Positions 1 through 7,724 of a stretch of 64,000 nt of DNA are shown piece by piece. The stretch comes from Melioribacteraceae bacterium (GTDB lineage: Bacteria > Bacteroidota > Ignavibacteria > Ignavibacteriales > Melioribacteraceae): contig JAEINS010000007.1 in the NCBI GenBank assembly GCA_016342755.1, positions 62,001 through 126,000 on the forward strand. Direction: 5' to 3'. The translations under genes and the position numbers were made by a program. Position 1 is the stretch's first letter; every line of letters begins with the position of its first letter. A model generated the notes under the pieces. That model was not told where the DNA came from. It saw only the letters and a list, made by a program, of their open reading frames with translations, and made no database searches.

Positions 1-83
1 AAAACTTATTTTTATGTTTCCCAAATAATTCATAGAATTTTACTATGTTTACCAACTGTAAATAAAAATTTTCATAAGATTAT

Positions 84-884
84 ATGTTTCCTGATATTTT
101 AAATATACTTGTAGCCGGTTTATTAGCCGGATTTATTTTTTCTATGCCTGTTGCCGGACCTATAAGCATAACAATAACTTCCAATGCTTTAAAAGGTAAG
201 TTAAGATTTTGTCAGAGAGCGGCAATTGGTGCTTCTGTTGTTGAGTTTATATATGTCTTTATTGTTATAGTCGGTATAAAAACTCTTTACACTTATTATC
301 AGCCAATTATTCCATACTTAATTCTTGGCGGAGCAGTCTTCCTGTTTTTTGTAGGTCTAAAAATTATTAAGACCAAAATTGATTTAGGAAAAATACCGGA
401 AGAAGATTTAATGAGTGATAAAGAAATTAATAAAGGCGGAATGAGAGCCGGATTAATTTTGAATTTCACTAATCCGTCATTATTTATCGGCTGGCTGGTT
501 TCATCGTTTTTAGTCTTCTCTTTAATGTCGCAGTTTAATTTAGGAACTGGTGGTTTAGATATGATTATAAATGATAATGTAAACTCAGTATCCGAAATTG
601 CAGGTGATAGTTTTGAAAAGCTGCAGGAAATTCAGGGCGACACATTAAAAACAGCCGTACCCGTAAAGGATGAATCTTCAATGTCTACTCTAATAATGGC
701 TTCAGTTTATGCTGCGGCAGTAGCTTTTGGCGGATTTTTATGGCTTTATTATTTTTCCAAAATTATTGTTAATTACAGAATGAAACTGAATCTTGGTTTA
801 ATTAATAATACAATTAAAGTTTTAGGTTTTGTTCTAATCGGAATATCATTATTCCTAACCTATAAGTCAGTCTTCATGTTTTAA
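84..884 (+). CDS. LysE/RhtB-family transporter
   Basis: Integral inner-membrane protein of 266 residues resembling LysE/RhtB amino-acid or small-metabolite exporters. About six hydrophobic segments are visible (roughly residues 5-25, 40-65, 70-92, 120-147, 205-227, 243-263), and the N-terminal motif PVAGPISI sits where the family carries its conserved G-P signature. It is longer than the usual 200-210 residues because of a polar loop at about residues 150-200 containing runs of Asp, Ser and Glu. It lies alone upstream of the aminotransferase operon with about 180 bp between. Family assignment is good; substrate cannot be told from sequence. Confidence 0.8.
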   Translation: MFPDILNILVAGLLAGFIFSMPVAGPISITITSNALKGKLRFCQRAAIGASVVEFIYVFIVIVGIKTLYTYYQPIIPYLILGGAVFLFFVGLKIIKTKIDLGKIPEEDLMSDKEINKGGMRAGLILNFTNPSLFIGWLVSSFLVFSLMSQFNLGTGGLDMIINDNVNSVSEIAGDSFEKLQEIQGDTLKTAVPVKDESSMSTLIMASVYAAAVAFGGFLWLYYFSKIIVNYRMKLNLGLINNTIKVLGFVLIGISLFLTYKSVFMF

Positions 885-1062
885 TGTGGTTTAAATCACA
901 TCTTTCCATGATACTTGTTAAACAATAAAATTCGAATAAACTTAATTTGTAGTTATTAGCGGAACTTCGTATTTTTTGCCTATTGTTAATGATTTATTAA
1001 TACAAATTTATTCTTTTGTTAATAATAAAATTTAATATAAAATAAATATTGAGATAGTTTTT

Positions 1063-2106
1063 ATGAGTGAGAAAATGATTTATTTAGACAGAAATGAAAG
1101 TAATTATGGACCGGCTCCGGCATGTTTTGAAGTTCTTAAAAATGCGGGTTTAACAAAATTAAGCTGGTACACAAAAGCTTATTCACATGGTGTAAAAAGT
1201 ATTTTATCTGAAAGAATTGCAAACGATTTTGGAATTGAGGAAAAACAAGTAGTTTTAGGTTATGGTGCCGAAGATATTTTAAAACAAGCAGTTCAATGTT
1301 ATTTAACTAAAGGCAGTAAACTGTTAATCCCTACATATTCCTGGTGGTATTATAAAAAAATTGCTGATGAAGTTGAAGGTGTCGGAATAGAATATCCAAT
1401 GGTTCAGGGCGAAGAAACATTTTATTATGATAACGAGAAAATGTTAAAAATTTACAAAGAAGAAAAACCTGAAATGGTATTTATAGCTTCACCAAATAAC
1501 CCGACCGGAAACAAACTAACTCTTAACGAGATTAAGATTGTTCTAAAAGAATTACAGGATACTATTGTTGTCCTCGATGAAGCTTATGCTTACATGGGCG
1601 GCGATGATTATATAAAAGAGTTAATGGTTGAAAATCCAAATCTTATTGTTGTTAGAACATTCTCTAAATATTATGCTTTAGCCGGTGTTAGAATAGGTTA
1701 TGGAATTATAGGTGCTAACCTGGCAGCAATGTCTAAGTTTACAAACAGATATTTAGGATACAATAGAATTTCTGAAGAAATAGCAATTGCTGCCTTAGAT
1801 TCGCCAGATTACTACAGAGAAATTGCTTCTAAAATGGAAGAAGATAGAAATATGTTCTTTGATGAACTAAATAAAATTGAAGGATTTAAGGCATTCAGAT
1901 CTTTTGCAAACTTTGTATTAGTTGAAATACCAAGAGAAATTTATGGAACTCTTAAAGAATTTTTACTTGAAAAAGGTCTTGCAATTAAATTTATGAATGA
2001 AGATTTATTAGATCATCATTTAAGAATTACTCTTGGAACACAAGAAGAAAATAAAATGCTTTGTGAGGCGATTATGGAGTATGCTGTTAATGAAAAAATG
2101 GTATAA
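1063..2106 (+). CDS. HisC-like PLP aminotransferase
   Basis: Fold-type I pyridoxal-phosphate enzyme of 347 residues, closest in style to histidinol-phosphate aminotransferase and to the threonine-phosphate decarboxylase CobD. The N-terminus has the substrate-binding LDRNESNYGP, the PNNPTG motif lies near residues 144-149, DEAY at 172-175 and the PLP lysine in FSKYYALAG is K202. No other histidine genes are near. Instead the next two genes are a CDP-alcohol phosphatidyltransferase and a LicC/PntC-like nucleotidyltransferase, so the likely substrate is a phosphorylated or phosphonate C2-C4 compound destined for a lipid or glycan headgroup. A role in histidine synthesis is the fallback reading. 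Confidence 0.8.
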   Translation: MSEKMIYLDRNESNYGPAPACFEVLKNAGLTKLSWYTKAYSHGVKSILSERIANDFGIEEKQVVLGYGAEDILKQAVQCYLTKGSKLLIPTYSWWYYKKIADEVEGVGIEYPMVQGEETFYYDNEKMLKIYKEEKPEMVFIASPNNPTGNKLTLNEIKIVLKELQDTIVVLDEAYAYMGGDDYIKELMVENPNLIVVRTFSKYYALAGVRIGYGIIGANLAAMSKFTNRYLGYNRISEEIAIAALDSPDYYREIASKMEEDRNMFFDELNKIEGFKAFRSFANFVLVEIPREIYGTLKEFLLEKGLAIKFMNEDLLDHHLRITLGTQEENKMLCEAIMEYAVNEKMV

Positions 2107-2968
2107 AGAATATATAAGTGCTTTAAAAATGCTTGAGGTCGAAGAAATCTTCGACCTTATTTTTTATAGACCTTTAGCTTTTCTACTTGTAAAATTAGTT
2201 TACCCAACCAACATAACTCCCAATCAGCTTACTATTATTGCGGTTATTTTTGGTTTAGCCGGCGGAATTGCTTTTGGAATGGGAACTTCAGAGCTATTCA
2301 TAATCGGCGGAATTCTTTACATCCTATACGATGTATTTGATTGCAGCGACGGACAGCTTGCCCGGCTAAAAAGAAACGGAACCAAGATGGGGCGTATTCT
2401 TGACGGAGTTGCAGATTACATTGCAACAACTGCTGCTTATTTAGGAATAGGATTCGGATTTGCCGGTCAGAGTGAAGATCCTGGTTTATACTGGGCTTTA
2501 ACAGTCGGAGCGGGAATTGTAAGTGCTGTTCAGTCAATTATGCTCGATTATTACAGAAACCGTTTCCTCGATATTGTGCTTCAGCGAGAAAGTGTTCTTG
2601 AAAGTGAGCTAAAAGAATTTCAGGAAGAAAACGAAAGATTGAAATCAGTTGAGGGGAAAAAGTTCGAAAAAATGATTATCGGGGTTTATCTCCGCTATTC
2701 AGAGTTCCAGATGAAAATGACTAAAACTGGTGAATCAAACAAACAGTCTAAAGTTGATAAAGATGTTTTCTACAAAAAGAATAAAAAAATCATGCATTTA
2801 TGGACGTACATTGGTCCAACATCACAATTAACTTTTATGATTGTCTGCGCACTTATAAACAGATTCGATATATATTTAATTGGTCAGGTTACCGTTGGTT
2901 TACCATACGCTCTGTTAATGTTTTTAATTCAGAATAAAATTGATAAAGAAATAGGACTTAAAGGATAA
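2090..2968 (+). CDS. CDP-alcohol phosphatidyltransferase family protein
   Basis: Membrane enzyme that would transfer a phospho-alcohol from CDP to a lipid or alcohol acceptor. The family signature DG-x2-AR-x8-G-x3-D-x3-D is intact, beginning at CSDGQLARLK. Several hydrophobic helices surround it, with a polar, charged insertion after the catalytic region. An open frame reaches back to 2033, but the ATG at 2090 has a GGAG ten bases upstream (2076-2079), giving a 17-bp overlap with the aminotransferase and implying translational coupling. A terminator-like hairpin lies inside the first codons. The following nucleotidyltransferase starts two bases after this stop, so the three genes form an operon. 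Headgroup identity is unknown. Confidence 0.85.
   Translation: MKKWYKEYISALKMLEVEEIFDLIFYRPLAFLLVKLVYPTNITPNQLTIIAVIFGLAGGIAFGMGTSELFIIGGILYILYDVFDCSDGQLARLKRNGTKMGRILDGVADYIATTAAYLGIGFGFAGQSEDPGLYWALTVGAGIVSAVQSIMLDYYRNRFLDIVLQRESVLESELKEFQEENERLKSVEGKKFEKMIIGVYLRYSEFQMKMTKTGESNKQSKVDKDVFYKKNKKIMHLWTYIGPTSQLTFMIVCALINRFDIYLIGQVTVGLPYALLMFLIQNKIDKEIGLKG
2134..2166 (+). promoter_or_regulatory. Terminator-like hairpin inside the phosphatidyltransferase gene
   Basis: AGGTCGAAG (2136-2144) and CTTCGACCT (2149-2157) form a perfect 9-bp stem with a 4-base loop, extendable by a G-U and a T-A pair, and are followed by TATTTTTTATA. This is the form of an intrinsic terminator, yet it lies about 45 bases into the coding region, just after the aminotransferase stop. 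It could attenuate the two downstream genes when translation is slow. Confidence 0.55.
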
Positions 2969-2970
2969 TA

Positions 2971-3702
2971 ATGAAAGGAATTATTTTAGCGGCCGGAATA
3001 GCTTCGCGACTTAGACCTTTAACGGATAATACTCCTAAATGTCTGCTTGAGCTTGGTGATGAAACAATTTTAGGAAGAACAATAGATAATCTTATCGCAA
3101 ACGGTATAAATGATTTAGTGATTGTAACCGGCTATTTGCAGGAACAGATAATTGATTTTGTGAACAAAAAATATCCTGATCTAAAAGTTCAGTTTTTGTA
3201 CAACGAAAAATATGATTCAACAAACAACATATATTCTCTTTGGATGACAAAAGACCTTGTTATAAATGATGATGTATTGCTGCTTGACAGTGATATACTG
3301 TTTGACAAAAAGATTGTAACAATGCTTCTGGATTCAGATCATGCGAACTGTTTAGCCGTGAAATCGGGATTTGAATTAAGCGAAGAAGAAATAAAAGTTA
3401 CCTTAGATGATGACGAATGTATTACCGAAATAAGTAAAACAGTTGATCCTAAACTGGCAATCGGTGAATCAATAGGAATCGAGAAGTTCAGTAATAGTTA
3501 TGTGAAACAGTTATTCGCAATTTTAGATGATATGATTCTGAATCAATATCAAATAAATATTTTCTATGAAGCTGCATTTGAAAGATCTCTTAAAGAGGGA
3601 GCCAAAATTTACATTGCGGATGTTGGCGATTTAAGATGTATGGAATTAGATACAGTAGAAGATGTTGAAACAGCAAAGAAAAATGTAGTTAATTATTTAT
3701 AA
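2971..3702 (+). CDS. LicC/PntC-like sugar- or alcohol-phosphate nucleotidyltransferase
   Basis: NTP-transferase of 243 residues. The N-terminal LAAGIASRLRPLTDNTPKCL is the nucleotide-binding loop; LDSDILFD around residues 106-113 holds the metal-binding Asp. The stretch YDSTNNIYSLW is typical of choline-phosphate cytidylyltransferase LicC and the cytidylyl half of PntC, rather than of sugar-1-phosphate enzymes, so a CTP-dependent reaction on an amino-alcohol phosphate or aminophosphonate is likely. Paired with the neighbouring CDP-alcohol phosphatidyltransferase it would supply the CDP-activated headgroup. It is the last gene of the operon; a 7-bp inverted repeat CCGGATT/AATCCGG (3715-3736) follows it but lacks a T tract. 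Confidence 0.8.
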   Translation: MKGIILAAGIASRLRPLTDNTPKCLLELGDETILGRTIDNLIANGINDLVIVTGYLQEQIIDFVNKKYPDLKVQFLYNEKYDSTNNIYSLWMTKDLVINDDVLLLDSDILFDKKIVTMLLDSDHANCLAVKSGFELSEEEIKVTLDDDECITEISKTVDPKLAIGESIGIEKFSNSYVKQLFAILDDMILNQYQINIFYEAAFERSLKEGAKIYIADVGDLRCMELDTVEDVETAKKNVVNYL

Positions 3703-3745
3703 ATAAATTTTATGCCGGATTGGGATTTCAAATCCGGTTATGCTC

Positions 3746-3913
3746 TTAAATCCAGCTTAATTCTTTATACTCATCCTTATTTACCATTCGTACAAATAAT
3801 TCTTCCAAAGAAATTGTTTTGGATTCTGCAACTGATAAAATAAACTTATTTCTCAATTCTTCTACATTTCCTTGAAAAACATTTGTTCCTTTATGAATAA
3901 TGATGTGAGCCTT
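3746..3913 (-). pseudogene. Remnant of an ABC transporter ATP-binding protein (C-terminus only)
   Basis: Reading the minus strand from about 3913 to a TAA at 3748-3746 gives AHIIIHKGTNVFQGNVEELR and then SLEELFVRMVNKD near the end. This is the region after the H-loop in BcrA/CcmA-type ABC ATPases, where family members read like HIGIIHKG-x3-FQG-x2-EEL. Nothing upstream in any frame carries the Walker A, signature or Walker B motifs: the frame continues into an unrelated hydrophobic stretch and then the FadR gene. It is therefore a decayed or truncated gene end, not a functional ORF. Confidence 0.6.
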
Positions 3914-4003
3914 AAAAAGTGGATATAAAAAACAGTATATAATAAGAAAGGAGTTGCTTAGTGTAAAATATAACTTATTGATTCTTAGATAAAAGCAGAA
4001 TTG

Positions 4004-4714
4004 TTATTTATTATCATTTATTATAGCGTCAATATCTTGCTTTGCACGTTTTAGATGTTCTATCATTGCTGTTCGTGCGGCCTCTGGATCATTTGCTTTT
4101 ACAGCTTTTAAAATATTTGTATGCCACTCTAAAGCTGAATTGTGGGCATCTTTTACTTTATCTAATATTACGCTTTTTATATCGGGCATAATTTCCTGAA
4201 TAGGTTTCAGGAGAATAGGTATAATAGAGTTTTTGGAAGCCTTCGCCAGGTCATAATGAAATTGCATATCCCATTTAGAATGTTCCTTAGGATCAGTTGC
4301 CAGTTTCAATTCTTCAATATCTGTTTCCAACTTTTCAATATCATCTTCCGTATGATTAGCAGCAGCCAAAGCAGCAATTGCCGGTTCTAATACATTCCGG
4401 GCTTCTATTAAATCCTTAAAGTAACCATCAGATAATTTATGCTGAAGATATTTTATAAAAGGAACAGTTACACTTTCGGAAGAAATTTTATTCACATAAA
4501 TTCCCTTCCCTTTTATTATTGTAACTAAACCATGAGCCGATAATTTTTGAATTGCCTCTCTAATAGAAGTTCTGCTAACACCAAACTGAACACATAATTC
4601 CGCTTCAGATGGTAATTTTTCACCAGCTTTAAAAGTTTTGTCAAGAATTGATTCTTCAATTATTGCAACAATTTTTTTACTTATTGGTTCTCTTTGTTCG
4701 AGTGCTGTAAACAT
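4004..4714 (-). CDS. FadR/GntR-family transcriptional regulator (orphan paralogue)
   Basis: Winged-helix regulator of 236 residues: GntR DNA-binding domain at residues 5-70 (FGVSRTSIREAIQ recognition helix) and an FCD ligand-binding domain after about residue 85. The frame is open to 4777, but the ATG at 4714 starts MFTALEQREPI, aligns with the start of the paralogue at 42061 and has AGGA just upstream. FCD regulators commonly sense sugar acids. The gene stands alone, far from the uronate genes, yet its close similarity to the locus-embedded regulator suggests the same regulon. Operator-like sequences lie in its own upstream region. It probably represses the alginate locus until a uronate intermediate binds; that is inference. 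Confidence 0.88.
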   Translation of the reverse strand: MFTALEQREPISKKIVAIIEESILDKTFKAGEKLPSEAELCVQFGVSRTSIREAIQKLSAHGLVTIIKGKGIYVNKISSESVTVPFIKYLQHKLSDGYFKDLIEARNVLEPAIAALAAANHTEDDIEKLETDIEELKLATDPKEHSKWDMQFHYDLAKASKNSIIPILLKPIQEIMPDIKSVILDKVKDAHNSALEWHTNILKAVKANDPEAARTAMIEHLKRAKQDIDAIINDNK

Positions 4715-4730
4715 TTTCCTGCTATATAAC

Positions 4731-4810
4731 ATGTATGATATGTACGCAAAGCTACTAAAAAGCAATGATATTAACAAACTGTATATAAGTGAAGTGATTT
4801 TGTCATAACT
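4731..4810 (-). promoter_or_regulatory. Operator-like elements upstream of the orphan FadR gene
   Basis: Two sequences resemble the palindrome at 20407-20417 (TTGTCATACAA). On the plus strand TTGTCATAACT at 4800-4810 shares its first eight bases; on the minus strand ATATCATACAT (4741-4731) matches eight of eleven. Both flank the likely promoter of the regulator, fitting autoregulation. Neither is a full match to the FadR-type TnGTnnnACnA consensus, so confidence is modest. Confidence 0.35.
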
Positions 4811-4904
4811 CCGAAAAAAATGAATCTATTCTGGCAGTATGGATTTTAATCTCTAATTGCAGTAATTTGCTTTCCCTAAATAAATAAAGGAGTTTAAAAT
4901 AATA

Positions 4905-6428
4905 GTGAATTTTTATTCTTCACATAAACAGATAAATTTGGAAGACCGTTTATTAACACTGCCAGATAAATTTTCTTTCAGACAAGAATATAAAAAAGAG
5001 TTACTGCAAACTTTTTACGATACCTACGATAATAAACTTTTATTCGCTAATTATTCATTTACTAAGTTTGCGTATAATTATCAGTTAACTACATCCTCTG
5101 AAAACGATCTTGTAACCGAATTCACTTATAATAAAAAGATATCTTTTGTTTATGATATACCGGATAAAGAAATAAAAAAAGCTCTTCAAAAACTTATTGG
5201 TGTACGTGCCCTGCTTATAAAAGCTGCCTTGCCAAATACTTTAACAAAAATTCATATCCTTAATAAGAATAAAAAATGTGTGGCTGTACTAACATCGCAT
5301 AAGATCAGATTAAAGACAGGTAATCCTAAGGATGAATATTTTGAAGCAGTATCCATCGAAAAAAAAACAGAGTATAAGTACGAATTTGCAGAACTAAAAA
5401 AATGGCTGCAAAAAAATAATTTTAGAATTCTTAAAACAGATATTTATTCTACTTTATTACATAAATTAAACGCTTTTCCTGAACCTTACTATTATAAAAT
5501 CAATCAGTCCTTAAATGATAAAATGCCGGCTGATAAAGCCATTCAGAAAATATATTTACAGTTAACCGAAGTAATAAAGTATAATGAAGAAGGCATATTA
5601 AAAGATATTGATACTGATTTTCTACATGATTTTAGAGTATCGATACGGAAACTGAGATCAGGGTTAAGTGAAATAAAAGGTATTATACCTAAACAAACTG
5701 CGTTTGATTTCAAAACTAAATTTGAGCAGATTCAGAAATCAACTAATCATGCACGTGATCTGGATGTACTTCTTTTAATTAGAAATGAATATGAAAAAAA
5801 TCTTCCTAAAGAATTCCGATCCGGGTTAACACAATTTTTTAGAAGTGTAAAACTTGAAAGAAATCGTGAATATAAAAAACTGCAGGCTTTTATTCTATCT
5901 AAAGAATACCTTGATATAATTGATGGCTGGCTAAATTTCCTTAAATCGGATTTAGTAAACGAAAGTGAAAATTGTAAAAACAAAAAATTGCCAATTAAAG
6001 AAGTTGCCAAAAGATTTATAAGAAAAAAATTCCGCCAAATAATTTCTATCGGGAATGAAATAAACGAAAACTCTCAGGATACCGATTTTCACAGACTAAG
6101 AATAGAATGTAAAAAACTGCGTTATATGATTGAGTTTTTCTCATCATTATTCCCTAAAAATGAGATTGAAAATTTCTCGGCTCAATTAAAACAGCTTCAA
6201 AATAATCTTGGTGAATTTAACGATCTGTCAATCCAGCAGGAGAAGTTAAAATTATTTTTACATGAGAAAGTAAATAAGAAAGGAAATGCTGTTGAAGCTT
6301 CATCAATTGGCGGTTTAATAACACTCAAATATCAGCGTCAGAAAATAGTCAGATCAGATTTTCACAATAAATTCAGCCAGTTTAACAACAATAAAAACTT
6401 CAACTTATTTAAAAATTTATTCGATTAA
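4905..6428 (+). CDS. CHAD domain-containing protein
   Basis: Protein of 507 residues with a CHAD domain over about residues 215-500. Its two halves each show the conserved histidine/basic signature: HDFRVSIRKLRS near residue 241 and HRLRIECKKLRYM near 395. CHAD proteins bind inorganic polyphosphate through this basic pore. The first 200 residues look like a degenerate partner domain where a CYTH domain often sits, but I cannot see the CYTH ExExK motif. The start is the GTG at 4905, with AGGAG 12 bases upstream; no better in-frame start is visible. It is transcribed divergently from the FadR gene. A role in polyphosphate binding is inferred from the family. Confidence 0.8.
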   Translation: MNFYSSHKQINLEDRLLTLPDKFSFRQEYKKELLQTFYDTYDNKLLFANYSFTKFAYNYQLTTSSENDLVTEFTYNKKISFVYDIPDKEIKKALQKLIGVRALLIKAALPNTLTKIHILNKNKKCVAVLTSHKIRLKTGNPKDEYFEAVSIEKKTEYKYEFAELKKWLQKNNFRILKTDIYSTLLHKLNAFPEPYYYKINQSLNDKMPADKAIQKIYLQLTEVIKYNEEGILKDIDTDFLHDFRVSIRKLRSGLSEIKGIIPKQTAFDFKTKFEQIQKSTNHARDLDVLLLIRNEYEKNLPKEFRSGLTQFFRSVKLERNREYKKLQAFILSKEYLDIIDGWLNFLKSDLVNESENCKNKKLPIKEVAKRFIRKKFRQIISIGNEINENSQDTDFHRLRIECKKLRYMIEFFSSLFPKNEIENFSAQLKQLQNNLGEFNDLSIQQEKLKLFLHEKVNKKGNAVEASSIGGLITLKYQRQKIVRSDFHNKFSQFNNNKNFNLFKNLFD

Positions 6429-6445
6429 ATAAATAAGAACTCACA

Positions 6446-6751
6446 TTATTTTTCAACAAATCCATTAGTAAGCTTCCTGAAAGCAAATACAATTTTTGCA
6501 TTCCCGCCGTCATCATCATGGCACTTATTCATCCCTTGGGTAATAAAATATTGCTTAATTTCATCAGCCGTGATTTTGGAAGATGTTATTTTAAAAATCC
6601 AATCATCTTTTCTTCGGGATATTTTCAACTTTTCAAAAAGTGTTTCTGAAATATTCCCGGCAGTTCCAATACACCATTGATTATAAACACAATCTTTAAA
6701 ATATTCTTCAAAACCAAAAATTATTTCACTTTTAGATTGAGCTTTCATCAT
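6446..6751 (-). CDS. Hypothetical protein
   Basis: Soluble-looking protein of 101 residues without signal peptide or membrane segment. It has three cysteines, two in VYNQWCIGTAGNI... and one near the C-terminus in NKCHDDDGGNAK, and a mixed alpha/beta composition. It converges on the CHAD gene, whose stop is 18 bp away. I do not recognise a family. Its AT-rich codon use matches neighbours, which supports it being a real gene. Confidence 0.5.
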   Translation of the reverse strand: MMKAQSKSEIIFGFEEYFKDCVYNQWCIGTAGNISETLFEKLKISRRKDDWIFKITSSKITADEIKQYFITQGMNKCHDDDGGNAKIVFAFRKLTNGFVEK

Positions 6752-6849
6752 ACCCTTTTAATAAGACTATTAATTTAGATGCACAATTATAGTCGACTCT
6801 TAGTAATGGAAGTTTAGACAAATAATTTAATATTTTAACAATGATATTT

Positions 6850-7716
6850 TTAATTAAAGAATTCTGTAATAAAAGATTTAAATTTTATAGTTTCCGCTTT
6901 TCCCTCTACAAAAAGATATTTACCATTTTCTACCTTTTTAATCCAATAAATATATTCTTCATCTTTACTGTAAACACCTTCATCTATAGATATTGAAAAC
7001 TCAAAATTATATTCTTTAAGAAGTTTACTTCTGAGATTATCTTCCATTTCAATTTGTATTAAAGTAAACTTCCCGTCTTCAAAAATAATTGGTGTTTTTA
7101 GAATAGAATAATTCTCAGCATCTTCAAAAACTTCGTCCCATTCTTCATGCCCGCTAGAAATACCCAATCTGGAATACATTAATACCGACTTGTTTAAATT
7201 CTCTGATACAATATCATTTCGTAAAAATCCGGGAAATTCAAACTCCTTCTTTTTAATCTTATGAAGTAATTTTTCACAAATTTTAGTACTGGTCAGTTGT
7301 GCTTTTTCTGTCCCGGTCTGATTAATCACAGATATATAATACTCATTTATAACAAACTGATATTGATAATTAGTTATACAGCTAAAGATACCATCGCTTC
7401 TAACTGAATTGCATTTGTAATGTTTAACAGAATAAATTCCAAAAGCAGATCGCTGATCGTTCATTTTGAAAACTTCGATCTTTATATTTTCACCGTCAAC
7501 AATAACTTCCTCAACTAATAACTCATCGAAGCCATATTCTAAATACAAATCGGCACCGCCGTTCATATATCCCCAAAGAGAACCATCATTAAAATAATCC
7601 TCTCTTGTGATATCTATACTTGCAAAATCATCACTTGTAATTTTTAAACTAAGTGAGTCCTGACAAAAAAGAGTTCCGAAATAAAAAACAATTACAATCA
7701 AAAGTTTTAATTCCAT
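6850..7716 (-). CDS. DUF6599-like secreted protein
   Basis: Protein of 288 residues with an N-terminal signal peptide (hydrophobic residues 3-18, likely cut after FCQ). The segment LWGYMNGGADLYLEYGF, followed by a region with MNDQRSAFGIYSV, is the hallmark of the DUF6599 family, whose function is not established. The start lies eight bases after the stop of the DUF362 gene, so the two are co-transcribed and probably act together in the cell envelope. No catalytic residues can be named. Confidence 0.65.
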   Translation of the reverse strand: MELKLLIVIVFYFGTLFCQDSLSLKITSDDFASIDITREDYFNDGSLWGYMNGGADLYLEYGFDELLVEEVIVDGENIKIEVFKMNDQRSAFGIYSVKHYKCNSVRSDGIFSCITNYQYQFVINEYYISVINQTGTEKAQLTSTKICEKLLHKIKKKEFEFPGFLRNDIVSENLNKSVLMYSRLGISSGHEEWDEVFEDAENYSILKTPIIFEDGKFTLIQIEMEDNLRSKLLKEYNFEFSISIDEGVYSKDEEYIYWIKKVENGKYLFVEGKAETIKFKSFITEFFN

Positions 7717-7724
7717 TTTATGTC

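Noticed and set aside
1063-2106. Histidine biosynthesis hisC
   Set aside because: No other his genes nearby and the operon partners are lipid-headgroup enzymes; kept only as an alternative.
3715-3736. Terminator after the nucleotidyltransferase gene
   Set aside because: A 7-bp stem without a T tract; too weak to list as a terminator.
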